A program made the position numbers and the translations under genes. From Bdellovibrionales bacterium (GTDB taxonomy: Bacteria; Bdellovibrionota; Bdellovibrionia; Bdellovibrionales; UBA1609), in the NCBI GenBank assembly GCA_016716765.1, contig JADJVA010000025.1:898996-962995 (forward strand): a stretch of 64,000 nt of DNA, in the 5' to 3' direction. Under the pieces are notes generated by a model, which worked only from the letters and a program-made list of their open reading frames with translations, was not told where the DNA came from and did no database searches. This document shows, piece by piece, positions 37,301 to 45,293 of the stretch. Positions within the stretch are counted from its first letter, which is position 1; each line of letters starts with the position of its first letter.

Positions 37301-37440
37301 TGTTCAGCTGCCATGCCTATGACAGAGAAAAAGGTAAAGACGACTGACAAAATTAAACGTATTAGTCCGGAAAAAATGGCTGGTTCTTGATAAGATTTCA
37401 CGTATTGGCATTCACTTGTTCGTAAATGCTTATTTTTCAT
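34309..37440 (-). CDS. MscK-like membrane protein with cytoplasmic NTPase and winged helix
   Basis: This 1043-residue protein has an unusual order of parts. A signal-like hydrophobic segment (LIRLILSVVFTFFSVIGMAA, about 25-45) is followed by a ~370-residue, presumably periplasmic, coiled-coil region (about 90-390) and then by several membrane helices between about 430 and 670. These parts recall the sensor region of MscK/KefA channels. Next comes a P-loop NTPase: Walker A GSRGIGKST (about 743-751), Walker B IVIMVDDIHN (about 809-817). The C-terminal ~80 residues look like a winged helix (LTIDELMDVTRINKLVIRKI). ATG 37440 overlaps the stop of the upstream HTH gene (ATGA). The MscS pore domain is encoded separately downstream. 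Function inferred only from architecture. Confidence 0.8.
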   Translation of the reverse strand: MKNKHLRTSECQYVKSYQEPAIFSGLIRLILSVVFTFFSVIGMAAEQTSNIDCPMAINNLQSKNSNLDSALISMASLLGSKGPVDVPLTVLFQVNLEDEESVKKRISELSKLTNRAEILKQEEYKDYSECAKDEKSMNLVSQAAEKQAALNTKRLLFLKTERSERGNLIATFEAARQKDLDSYQIEKQLAESKESLGQAQAGLITREKSISKESDFSGDELLSARSLLEKFVVDIETEHIGFLENIKTERKKLDELRDQLSRHASLDLSGKKIDSQFDTVDTIWRSAAKLLLTAFTKLDVTSDFALPKPLVDPKNKHGNKKEFQNYIELHLKAKQRLGELSEQRQKLLFDFRAINFRLVSDSGRLRAQLIKLCETSSSCENIGSLNENTITGVATEVRLLPLKLLGGSVNKIVEFKAKWNRGFEGWVDIARQIMILIGLMLLPILAHKLLKLTAEKLDQLRKQVLARSILDYKQRTRLALWISRLNPFVPSLGMVASIHIARVLIEETDLAEFSLVIFYLEIYFLYKAVRLVLRILIELIFSSEILELNSDLSQRAEDTARRLSRFFFARFVLLYIVEDTLRRALVFGIVYEISTWASLFVVVNEVRFWKIEILQAFQVRFPKARSHFKKITERRLGLGVLAIFFIFVLVHDVLKWSSLYLIRFNFFKRLFSEVLRKKLEQEFDFSKTLQTPDSKYLSVFDYYLPAEKHFYIDREPLVAKDILNTINSWLNDQSPEDLVVLVGSRGIGKSTSVKMIFDQINSNDKFFVWVSPKIYSCERLLDWLSKHLGVQINSIEDFIRVESTLDKKIVIMVDDIHNLFVGKIGGFQAYRLFMEIISLKTTKIFWCLTANSHAWTYLKGVFGDEHFYGQVYEMRMWTDSEIQNLILARHKVTGYSRSFDKSISAYGTGDILGEKVETQFFRLLWGQSRGNPRSALMYWLSAVSQTDDSGIHVGVPKFINSAAVSNMSKDALLVLAAIAKHDSLTIDELMDVTRINKLVIRKIIKESSEKELVWTDKEDRIRISSRAQNAIDYYLVGKNFLYE

Positions 37441-37643
37441 ATCCGCTTTCGATTTAATTTTTTTAAGTCGGAAGCTTTGCTTGAGAACACCCACTGATCA
37501 ATTTCCAAGGTGCTAAATCGCCATTGATGTCCCACTCGCTGGCATGGAATCTTATTACCCTCAATCCAGCGGTAAATAGTGATTGGTGCGATATTTAGGT
37601 GGGCTGCTACTTGCTCAGCAGTGAGCCAAACCTTGTGCATCAT
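37437..37643 (-). CDS. Small HTH protein, excisionase/MerR-type
   Basis: This 68-residue protein is an HTH_17-type DNA-binding domain: VWLTAEQVAAHLNIAPITIY, then RWIEGNKIPCQRVGHQWRFS, where the second half is the wing. AGAGGAT precedes the ATG. Its stop overlaps the start of the NTPase gene. It likely regulates this operon; excisionases share the fold, but no integrase is nearby. Confidence 0.85.
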   Translation of the reverse strand: MMHKVWLTAEQVAAHLNIAPITIYRWIEGNKIPCQRVGHQWRFSTLEIDQWVFSSKASDLKKLNRKRI

Positions 37644-37681
37644 TGCATATCCTCTAATTTTTTTAAATGAGGCAATATGAT

Positions 37682-37819
37682 CTAAAATGATAAGTAAAGA
37701 TAAAGCAAGATAATATCTTGAGTGAGCATCTGTTTCGCCTTTGAGTATGCGTCTTTGACAGCCTTCGCGTTGAAGGTGACGCTCCTATAGCCTTTTTCAT
37801 TCTTTACATAGTTTGGCAT
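37682..37819 (-). CDS. Small ORF after the BrnT-like fragment, possible antitoxin remnant
   Basis: A 45-residue frame (MPNYVKNEKGYRSVTFNAKA start) overlaps the end of the BrnT-like frame. BrnT toxins are normally followed by an overlapping antitoxin gene, which is the main reason to list it. The sequence itself is not diagnostic. Confidence 0.35.
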   Translation of the reverse strand: MPNYVKNEKGYRSVTFNAKAVKDAYSKAKQMLTQDIILLYLYLSF

Positions 37820-38013
37820 AGAGACTCTTCTCTTTTCTCCTTTTTTCGAATATGGATGACTCGGATATCTGAGCCTCGAATGGTAAAATAGACAAACACA
37901 TGATGAAGCGTATCTGTTAGGCCAAGTATTCCATATCTTGATTCATTCACCTTGGGGCTTACCTGCTCATCAAGCGCCCTGATGCTACCAATGCCAGGGT
38001 AACCCGTTGAGGG
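37804..38013 (-). pseudogene. BrnT-like (DUF497) toxin C-terminal fragment
   Basis: The minus-strand frame reads ESRYGILGLTDTLHHVFVYF, then TIRGSDIRVIHIRKKEKREE, which matches the second half of BrnT toxins (the ERY..LG, VVYT.RG..IRIIS.RKA..RE pattern). The conserved N-terminal part (F.WD..KA..N..KHG) is missing, and no start codon is seen in the frame. It is a truncated toxin gene. Confidence 0.55.
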
Positions 38014-38115
38014 TTAAGAGGGAAAACCTAAAATCCGAGGTAAGCGCTAATCTTTTCCAAATAGTTCGCCACGTGACCAGCTCATGCATTGTGGAAGATG
38101 CAAATGAAACATCAA

Positions 38116-38545
38116 TCAGCGTCTTTTTCGGCTCGGAAGCGAATCCAGGCTCTGAAAAAGAGCCTGGCATTTCGAGTGAACGAGGCCCCGCGTGCGTTTG
38201 GAGGGAATACTTTGGCAGAGGGCAAGGGCTTTTTTTTGGGAGAATTTTCGCGGGAATTCAATTTCTGGGAGATTGACGAACTGATGGGATTTTGAGGGTG
38301 AAAAATATAAGTAATCGATGAAGGCCTTTTCCATGTTGGCCACTTTCAAGTAGGGCTTTATGTATTCATAGCCGGTGAAAAAATCGGGGTGGCAGTGGTG
38401 GAAAGAAAACACGTCCAGCGGGTTTTCGATGAATTTGGTTCGATCCAGAGTGACGGCATCCCTCCTCTTGAATAGCTCCCCAAATTGTGCTGCTCTTAAA
38501 GTGATCCTGATACTCGACGAGAATATTTCCGGTCCACCTTTGTTG
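38116..38545 (-). pseudogene. AbiEi-like antitoxin fragment
   Basis: One minus-strand frame contains ALRAAQFGELFKRRDAVTLD, then FSFHHCHPDFFTGYEYIKPY and LKVANMEKAFIDYLYFS. The last two segments match the AbiEi/type IV antitoxin pattern (HH..P..FFG, then IA.PEKAL.D.LYL). The N-terminal HTH is missing or in another frame, and no AbiEii nucleotidyltransferase gene follows. It is therefore a remnant. Confidence 0.5.
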
Positions 38546-38603
38546 CGAGCTGGTGGCTAATAAGTAAGTGAAATCGTTCAATAGCAGGCCGTATGTCCAT
38601 TCA

Positions 38604-38653
38604 TTTAATAAGACATTTTATAGACTTTTAAGTCTATAAAATGTCTTATTAAA
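38604..38653. repeat. Perfect AT-rich palindrome with 24-base arms
   Basis: The arms begin TTTAATAAGACATTTT and end in the exact reverse complement, with only two bases (TT) between. A further outer pair, TTCATTTAAT at about 38600-38609 and ATTAAATGAA at about 38672-38681, nests around it. The region lies between the toxin-antitoxin debris and the polysaccharide island. Confidence 0.85.
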
Positions 38654-38794
38654 CGTGTTATTAAATGTATCATTAAATGAATTCATAAATGGTACGTGAC
38701 CAAATGGTGTCTGGTGCTTTGATGTTGAGTCACTATGGAGGCACAATGTCTGAATGTCATCTCTGGGGGCAAATGTCGCAATGGCTTGGTATAT

Positions 38795-39670
38795 CTAAAA
38801 TCGGCTGTATTTGGTCAGATTGCGGATCGCAAATTGGCCCAATCTAAGGCAAGCCTGCGGCAGATTCAGTCCTTCAGTTTCTCGATAGATTCGCCACGTA
38901 TTTTTTGCGGACTCAAATTTATTGGCGGAACGGGACTGGTTGACAATACGGTATCGGGCCAGGTCTTCATTGAGGCCTTCGCAACGAAATCCGCGTTTGA
39001 GGAGGTTCAACCACAGAATGAAGTCCTCGTGCTTTGATTCCGTAAAGGATACCTTTCCAACTTGATCTATATCGAGCATGACGGTCAGGCAGGCGATACA
39101 ATTCTGTTGAAGCAGCCTTTCGTAGGTCGTTTGACGAGGGACCCCAATGATCCTTCCAATGCGCTTTTCGTTCAAATCAATTCGTCGAAAAGCCGTGCAA
39201 GTGAATGAGTAGTTATTTGTCCTCATAAAATCGACTTGTCTCTGCAGTTTCTCAGGAAGCCAGAAATCGTCGCTATCTAAGAAAGCCAGAAACCGGCCGT
39301 GAGCTAATGAGATGGCATAGTTTCGGGAAAGGGCAAGCCCTCGTCCCTCTGGGACCTGAACAAATTTAATCCGCGGATCCTTGTCTGAATAGCCTTGGAC
39401 GATTTCTGGAGTTTTGTCGGTCGTTCCCGAATCTGCAACGACGAGCATTTCCCAATTCGTATAAGTTTGATCCTGAACAGACTTAATCGTTTTATCGATG
39501 TAAGCCTCAGAATTGAAAACTGGGGTGATAATTGAAACGAGTCCATCACGACTGGGACTCGTGGAGCTATTCAACGCCGCCTCAAGGCTGGGCACCTTTT
39601 CGTGTTCCATTTTATTTCTACCAGGGAGACCATCGCCATCGCCATCGCCATCGCCATTACCAATTGCCAT
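38795..39670 (-). CDS. Family 2 glycosyltransferase
   Basis: This 291-residue GT-A enzyme has VSIITPVFNSEAYIDKTIKS, VVADSGTTDKT and the DSDD motif (FLAFLDSDDFWLPEKL) that binds the metal and nucleotide sugar. It should add a sugar to a polysaccharide repeat unit at the cytoplasmic face. A Gly-Asp repeat (GDGDGDGDG) at residues 4-14 comes from a six-base DNA repeat and overlaps the end of the SIS gene. A later start such as the Met near residue 21 (KMEHEKV) would avoid the repeat and is possible. Confidence 0.88.
   Translation of the reverse strand: MAIGNGDGDGDGDGLPGRNKMEHEKVPSLEAALNSSTSPSRDGLVSIITPVFNSEAYIDKTIKSVQDQTYTNWEMLVVADSGTTDKTPEIVQGYSDKDPRIKFVQVPEGRGLALSRNYAISLAHGRFLAFLDSDDFWLPEKLQRQVDFMRTNNYSFTCTAFRRIDLNEKRIGRIIGVPRQTTYERLLQQNCIACLTVMLDIDQVGKVSFTESKHEDFILWLNLLKRGFRCEGLNEDLARYRIVNQSRSANKFESAKNTWRIYRETEGLNLPQACLRLGQFAIRNLTKYSRF
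39630..39657. repeat. Hexamer repeat (CCATCG type)
   Basis: Four to five copies of CGCCAT run in tandem where the glycosyltransferase start overlaps the SIS gene end. On the coding strand they encode Gly-Asp pairs. Confidence 0.85.
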
Positions 39671-40277
39671 CGCGTATTTTTGCCAAGTACTGGCCTATAG
39701 ATTGAAGTACAATCTGATGGCAATCCTCCACTATTCCATAGTTCTGGAATTCAAAGTGAAGTGAAACATCACACAGTTCTCTGGACTTGCCGCCGCCAAA
39801 GCCCGTGAGGGCAATTGTCTTTAGGCCCATTTTGCGAGCGACCTCAAGACTCTTGACGATGTTGGGACTTTTACCACTGGAGGAGATCGTGATTAAAACG
39901 TCACCCTCTTCTCCATACATTGCCACTTGAGTCGCAAAGACCTCATCATATCCGTAATCATTGGCAATAGCGGTCAGCATCGGTCCGTTTGCACTGAGAG
40001 ACAAAACCTTAAGGGGTGGCTGACCGGGGCTTAAAGTTCCCTTTCCTAAATCGCACGAGAGGTGATCTGAGATTCCTGCTGAACCACCATTGCCAGCGAT
40101 TAAAAGTTTTTTTCCTTTTTGGGAGGCCTGGAAAATCAATTCAAAAGCGTGATCAATATTTTTTAACGGAACCGACCTAAGAGCCTGATCCAGCGAAGTG
40201 CGATATTCCGAAAAATGAGCGGAAGCTGTCTTGCCGTCAAATATATGATTAAGGCGTCTTGGATCTTGTGAGGTCAT
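39657..40277 (-). CDS. gmhA: SIS-domain sugar isomerase, GmhA-like
   Basis: This protein of about 206 residues has the SIS fold: LLIAGNGGSAGISDHLSCDL, then VLITISSSGKSPNIVKSLEV, the motifs of sedoheptulose-7-phosphate isomerase. GmhA makes D-glycero-D-manno-heptose 7-phosphate, the first step of the ADP- or GDP-heptose pathways. ATG 40277 is preferred; the 37-residue extension from 40388 is not like the family. It diverges from the HddC-GmhB fusion and HddA genes, the rest of the GDP-heptose pathway, which supports the assignment. Confidence 0.85.
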   Translation of the reverse strand: MTSQDPRRLNHIFDGKTASAHFSEYRTSLDQALRSVPLKNIDHAFELIFQASQKGKKLLIAGNGGSAGISDHLSCDLGKGTLSPGQPPLKVLSLSANGPMLTAIANDYGYDEVFATQVAMYGEEGDVLITISSSGKSPNIVKSLEVARKMGLKTIALTGFGGGKSRELCDVSLHFEFQNYGIVEDCHQIVLQSIGQYLAKIRDGNW

Positions 40278-40482
40278 AAACAATTGTATAGTTGAAGTGC
40301 CCTTAAAATAGAAGAAGGGATTGTGATTATTTCGGGTGCCCAGCCAACCCCAAGATATTTTGGTTACCGACAATCTAATGCAGCGCATGATTTTAATTCC
40401 GGGCTAACTAAGGAGCCTCGCTTGTCAGCGGCGCAGTGAAGGAATAGATTCGGTCACCTAAAAACGAAGCGGGAGAGCGAAT

Positions 40483-41853
40483 TTGAAAGCGGTTATTTTG
40501 GCTGGAGGTAAGGGGACTCGCCTTGGCTCCTTGACTGAACAAATCCCTAAAGTGTTATTGCCGATTGCAGGCAAGCCTGTTCTTGACTACCAGTTTGAAT
40601 GGTTGGTTCGAGAGGGAGTGAGAGAGGTGTTGCTTCTCACGGGTCACATGACCGACAAGATTAGGGAGCACTGTGGGGATGGATCAAAATGGGGTTTAAG
40701 AATTTCATTCATTGAGGAGGCAGCACCTCTTGGCACGGCTGGTGCTCTCAAGGAAGCCGAAGATTTTTTGCTAGAGGACTTTCTCGTCGTTTATGGTGAC
40801 GTCTTGGTCGACATGGATCTCTCGGCTTTCATCAATTTTCATTGTGAGCTTGAGGACCCATGCGCGACTCTGATGGTTCACCCAAATGATCATCCTCATG
40901 ATAGCGATTTGGTGGAATTTGATAAGTAATTTCGGATAACAGCTTTTCACGGAAAGCCACACGATCCCAATCGTTTTTATCACAATTAAGTTAATGCGGC
41001 GGTTTATATCTTGAGTCCTCGAATTTTTAACTACCTCCAAAGAGGGGTCCATCTGGATTTAGGCCGGGATGTGTTTCCTCACTTGGTGAAGAGTGAGAGA
41101 TTTTATGCCTATCCTTCAGCAGAATATTTGAAAGATATGGGTAGCCCAGACCGATTGGCTGCCGTAGAGGCAGATGTTTTAAGTGGTAAGGTGAAGCTGC
41201 ATCATCGTCGAAATTCTCGTCCGGCGGTGTTTCTGGATCGTGATGGAGTCCTTTGTCACCATGTTGATTTTCTCAGAGATTTGGGCGGTCTGGTGTTGTT
41301 TGATGATGTGCCAGCGGCCTTATCGAAATTAAATCGTTCAGATTTTTTAGCGATCGTGATTACCAATCAGCCGGTGGTTGCGCGGGGTTGGGCAGATGAA
41401 GCGCAGGTTCGCGAAATTCATAAAAAAATGGAGACACAACTTGGGCGTTCGGGTGCTCGTTTTGATGCCATTTATTTTTGTCCGCATCATCCAGACAAGG
41501 GATTTCCGGGCGAAGATATGACTTACAAAATCACTTGTGAGTGTCGCAAGCCGAGCGATGGAATGATTCAGGAGGCAAAACGGTTTTTCAACATTGATCT
41601 TTCAAGGTCCTACGTTGTTGGAGATACCTGGCGTGACATCGGCGTTGGTCGAACTGCGGGACTGAAAAAATGTCTCGGTGTAAAAAATGCGGTCGGTCGG
41701 GTCGGTGAATTTCGTGATCAGATTCCAGATAAAATCTTTTTGAATCTTGCGGAAGCGGTTGATTTTATTTTGGAGGATTCAAAGTTAGACGTTCACTCAA
41801 ATTCGGTGTCAGCGACAGCAATTCAGCATGAGGGTCATAAGGGGGGGCATTAA
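40483..41853 (+). pseudogene. HddC-GmhB fusion gene with two in-frame TAA codons
   Basis: One continuous frame of 457 codons starts at TTG 40483 (GGGAGAG upstream). The N-terminal half is a nucleotidyltransferase (MKAVILAGGKGTRLG, then IPKVLLPIAGKPVLDYQ) like HddC. The C-terminal half is a HAD phosphatase like GmhB (FLDRDGVLC, codons 250-258; ITNQPVVARG; zinc-binding CPHHPDKG and CECRKPSDGM). TAA codons at 40927 and 40987 interrupt the transferase half; the sequence between and after them stays conserved (RITAFHGKPHDPN, VNAAVYILSPR). Together the two activities would give GDP-D-glycero-D-manno-heptose from the bisphosphate. The HAD half could still be made from an internal start (TTG 41011). 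Confidence 0.85.
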
Positions 41854-41855
41854 GA

Positions 41856-42842
41856 ATGATCATCACCAAAACTCCATTTCGAATGAGCTTTTTTGGAGGA
41901 GGCAGTGATTTGCCGGAGTTCTATCGTCAATCACCGGGGGCCACACTGAGTGTGACGATCGACAAGTACATGTACATATCGACTCACGATTTTTTTGAGC
42001 GTGATCAATACAGAATGAAATATTCTCGAACAGAAACGGTCAGTTCCGTCGCAGAGATTGAGCATCCTATCTTGCGTGCGGTGGTTCGTCGTCTGAATAT
42101 TGCTGGAGGGATTGAAATTAGCTCTATTGCAGACATTCCTTCTGGCACAGGACTGGGATCTTCTTCAAGTTTCACCGTAGGAGCCTTACATAATCTTTAT
42201 TCGAGAAGGGGTGATTTTGTTTCTAAAGAGCGAATTGCCCGAGAGGCCTGTGAGGTTGAGATTGGTGATTTGGGGGAGCCCATTGGAAAGCAAGATCAAT
42301 ATGCTGCTGCCTTTGGAGGGCTCAATATTATTTCCTATGCTGCGAGCGAGCAGGTCAATGTTGAGCCCATCTATTTGAAATCTGATCTTCATGAGGCTTT
42401 TCAGGATCATTTGTTGCTCTTTTACACGGGCAAGAGTCGATCTGCCGCTTCTATCCTTTCTGAACAAAAAGCGAACATGATGTCGGACCAAAAGGTTGAG
42501 CAACTCAAGAAAATGGTTGCAATGGTATGGCAGGGTCGGGAATTGCTTCACGAGGGGCGTTTCGATAAATTTGGGAGCTTGCTTCATGAGAGCTGGTTGC
42601 TCAAAAAAGGAATGGCAAGCGGAGTTTCCAATGTTGAGATCGATCGCTCCTACGAAATCGCCATGAGTGCGGGAGCTTTTGGTGGCAAACTTCTTGGCGC
42701 AGGTGGGGGCGGTTTTCTGCTTGTCTGTTGCGCGCCCGAGAAAAGACTTGCGATCAGGGAGGCTCTAAAATCTCAAGGCCTAGAGTACAGGGCTTTTCGT
42801 TTTGAACAGGATGGATCTAAAGTGATCTATGCCGAGCAATGA
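41856..42842 (+). CDS. hddA: D-glycero-D-manno-heptose 7-phosphate kinase, HddA-like
   Basis: This 328-residue GHMP kinase has IITKTPFRMSFFGGGSDLPE at its start, the ATP loop PSGTGLGSSSSFTVG (residues 95-109) and the C-terminal GAFGGKLLGAGGGGF. These fit HddA, which phosphorylates heptose 7-phosphate at C1 for the GDP-heptose route. It starts three bases after the fusion gene. The enzymes for isomerisation, kinase, phosphatase and GDP transfer are therefore all together. Confidence 0.92.
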   Translation: MIITKTPFRMSFFGGGSDLPEFYRQSPGATLSVTIDKYMYISTHDFFERDQYRMKYSRTETVSSVAEIEHPILRAVVRRLNIAGGIEISSIADIPSGTGLGSSSSFTVGALHNLYSRRGDFVSKERIAREACEVEIGDLGEPIGKQDQYAAAFGGLNIISYAASEQVNVEPIYLKSDLHEAFQDHLLLFYTGKSRSAASILSEQKANMMSDQKVEQLKKMVAMVWQGRELLHEGRFDKFGSLLHESWLLKKGMASGVSNVEIDRSYEIAMSAGAFGGKLLGAGGGGFLLVCCAPEKRLAIREALKSQGLEYRAFRFEQDGSKVIYAEQ

Positions 42843-42879
42843 ATGAGCTGGCATTGCAGAAAGCAAACGGAAAAAGAAC

Positions 42880-44583
42880 TTGGCACATGATATGAGAGCA
42901 CTCATTCAAAAAAATCCCATACTTACTTTGCTTACTCTTGTTGGTTTTGCCCTGAGAGCCTACGGAATTGGTAGCAATAGCTTGTGGATGGATGAGATCC
43001 GACAGGTTGGTTATTACTATAGTACCGAGAATGTGTTTCATTTGATTTACAAGGCGGCGACTCAGCAGCAACCACCGCTTGATTATCTGATTGGCTATGT
43101 GATTGGTTTGTTTCTTCCCTTTCATGAAGTGGTTGCTCGTCTGCCTTCTTTGGTGTTTGGGACCTTGCTCATTCCGTTAACCTATCAGTTGGTGTCGCTG
43201 ATTTATAACTCTCGGGTGGCTTTACTTACTTCAATATTCGTGTGTTTTTCACCGTCCCTTATTTATTACTCTCAGGAGGCTCGGCCGTATTCTATTTTTC
43301 TGGTGCTCTTGACTTGGACTCTGATCTCTTACTTTAAAGCGATGGATTCTAATTCGGACACGGGGTGGAAGAAATATCGACTTGCGAGCTTTTTCACTCT
43401 AATGAGCAGGGGATTAGAGCCTATTCTGGGGCTTGGTTCATTATTTTTAACTTCAATGGTGATGTGGAAATCTATAGGTACTAAGAACGAGTCGCCTTCA
43501 ACCCCGCCGCCGCAGAATCTCTTTAAGCGCTATTTCCGGTTTACTGTGACTTCTGGATTGTGGTTTTTGCCCTTTTTATTGTTTATTATTTCCAAGTCGC
43601 GAAAATATTTAGCGGGTGGAACTGGTACCGAAACCTCGAGTGTATCGTGGGCAAGCTTTTCTCCCTTTAGCCACCTTTGGACGGCTCTGAATCAAACACT
43701 CCCTCAGCCGACCCTGGGTATCTTTACCTTAGCAACACTTGGCTTGATTCTTTGTCTCATTGAACGAAAGAAGCACCCTAGGGCCTTGTTTATTTCGGTG
43801 TTCTTTTTTGTGTTCATGATTGTGCATACGGTGGTTTTTCATCTATCGGTCAATCCTGAGCTGGCGGGCCTTGCGCCCAAATATGTTCTTTATTCGCACA
43901 TTCCTTTTCTTTTCCTAGGTTCCGTCAGTATGAGCTACTTGTTCGGACTTTTTGAGAACTTGGTAGGCTTAGCGAAAGCCCGTCGGCTAGTGCCAGGTTT
44001 GGTGGCTTGTTTAGTGGTCGTATTTACACTTAGCCAACTTCCGAAATTGAAAGAAGTCTACCGAACTCACAAAGTCGATTATCGTTCGGCGGGTAAGTAC
44101 TTAAAAAAGAATCTCAGCTATGGAGATGTTATCGTCCATGTGAGTTTTTTGCCCATGGGTCATTTAGAGCACGGATTTTGGGGTGAAGGGCTTTATTATA
44201 AAACTCCGGCGCCTACCTGGGGCATAAGTGAAGCCGTTAAAGCGATTAAAGCCAATCCTCACAGAAATAATCGTATTTTCGTCGCGGTCCATGAGGCTCC
44301 TGAAGAGCCTATTAATCACTCCCCTCATTTAACCGAATTTACGGCAAACGGGATTAAACTCTTCCATTTAGACAAAAGGATCATTTCGACAAACTGGGGG
44401 CAGGAACTCGATCGCCTTATTGACGAGTTAATCCCGCTATTTCCTCAAGAGGGAGCTCGCGCAAAACTATACTTAGCTAAATGCCAGTTGCTAGCGACCA
44501 CCGATGAGGCCCAAGCTCGCCAGTCATTTGCAGCTGCTCAATCTCTCTATCCAAATTTGAAATTTGAAAGTGAATGTAACTAA
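42880..44583 (+). CDS. Membrane glycosyltransferase of the PMT/ArnT (GT-C) type
   Basis: This 567-residue protein has about ten membrane helices. Its early luminal loop SLWMDEIRQVGY (Asp-Glu) and YYSQEARPYSIF are typical for GT-C enzymes that use polyprenyl-phosphate sugars on the periplasmic side. The C-terminal ~170 residues form a soluble domain, with a TPR-like end (AKLYLAKCQLLATTDEAQAR). The start is uncertain: TTG 42880 or ATG 42892. It is convergent with the next gene, overlapping by four bases. Confidence 0.85.
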   Translation: MAHDMRALIQKNPILTLLTLVGFALRAYGIGSNSLWMDEIRQVGYYYSTENVFHLIYKAATQQQPPLDYLIGYVIGLFLPFHEVVARLPSLVFGTLLIPLTYQLVSLIYNSRVALLTSIFVCFSPSLIYYSQEARPYSIFLVLLTWTLISYFKAMDSNSDTGWKKYRLASFFTLMSRGLEPILGLGSLFLTSMVMWKSIGTKNESPSTPPPQNLFKRYFRFTVTSGLWFLPFLLFIISKSRKYLAGGTGTETSSVSWASFSPFSHLWTALNQTLPQPTLGIFTLATLGLILCLIERKKHPRALFISVFFFVFMIVHTVVFHLSVNPELAGLAPKYVLYSHIPFLFLGSVSMSYLFGLFENLVGLAKARRLVPGLVACLVVVFTLSQLPKLKEVYRTHKVDYRSAGKYLKKNLSYGDVIVHVSFLPMGHLEHGFWGEGLYYKTPAPTWGISEAVKAIKANPHRNNRIFVAVHEAPEEPINHSPHLTEFTANGIKLFHLDKRIISTNWGQELDRLIDELIPLFPQEGARAKLYLAKCQLLATTDEAQARQSFAAAQSLYPNLKFESECN

Positions 44584-45293
44584 AACCTACTGCCGAGAAG
44601 CAGTTCAGACCAAAGGCGTTTCAAGAAGCGAATGCCAGTGGGAATACTCTGCGCACCCGTTTCGCCAGCGATTCTCGGCCCCTCAACCGTTGGGAATTCG
44701 ACGATGTTGATTTTTTTCTTCAGTGCTCTCATCGTCATTTGGTACTCAATCGTATAATCGTAGGCCGATAGATTGAGATGGGTTGCGGCCGCTTTGGTGA
44801 TCCCTCGATAACCATTAATGGAATCTGTGATGTATGGTCCCTTGCTCCTAAAAAGCATGTTCGCCAAAAAGTTAAAAGCGAGATTGGCCCATTTCCGCCA
44901 TTTTAAAAGCTGTCCGTCTTCTTCGTTAACCGACTCTCGCATCATTCGTGAGGCAATGACGAGGTCGGCACCCTCATCAAACAACTTTCGAAATTTGCCG
45001 AGATCCTTGGGATCTTCATTGCCATCCGGCGAAAAGAACACGTAAGCGTCCGCATCGATTTCACGGAAAGCCGTTAGAAAGGCATCGCCCCTACCTCGCT
45101 TACTTTGTGATAAAACCCTGATATTATTCTCTTTAAAAAACTCTACGGTACCATCAGTAGATCCACCATCAACAGCACAGATCATATCAAACCCAGCATC
45201 CGGCCCAGGCTTTGGCAACATCGGAAGCATTACTTTTAAACAATCGAGCTCGTTACGAGCCAGTATACATAGAGCGATTTTTTTCATATTCAT
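44580..45293 (-). CDS. Family 2 glycosyltransferase, DPM-like
   Basis: This 237-residue enzyme has ALCILARNELDCLKVMLPML, CAVDGGSTDGT and FFSPDGNEDPKDL, in which the usual DxD is SPDGNED. No membrane tail is present, so it resembles short dolichol-phosphate-mannose-synthase-like transferases. It might charge polyprenyl phosphate with a sugar for the GT-C enzyme next door. The start (ATG 45293 or 45287) lies inside the end of the upstream SDR gene. Confidence 0.85.
   Translation of the reverse strand: MNMKKIALCILARNELDCLKVMLPMLPKPGPDAGFDMICAVDGGSTDGTVEFFKENNIRVLSQSKRGRGDAFLTAFREIDADAYVFFSPDGNEDPKDLGKFRKLFDEGADLVIASRMMRESVNEEDGQLLKWRKWANLAFNFLANMLFRSKGPYITDSINGYRGITKAAATHLNLSAYDYTIEYQMTMRALKKKINIVEFPTVEGPRIAGETGAQSIPTGIRFLKRLWSELLLGSRF

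Noticed and set aside
38604..38681. CRISPR-like repeat
   Set aside because: It is one nested palindrome, not a series of regularly spaced direct repeats. No cas genes are present.
40483..41853. Reassignment of TAA to a sense codon
   Set aside because: Other intact genes in the window (for example the RHS gene at 12867 and the kinase at 3811) use TAA as a normal stop.
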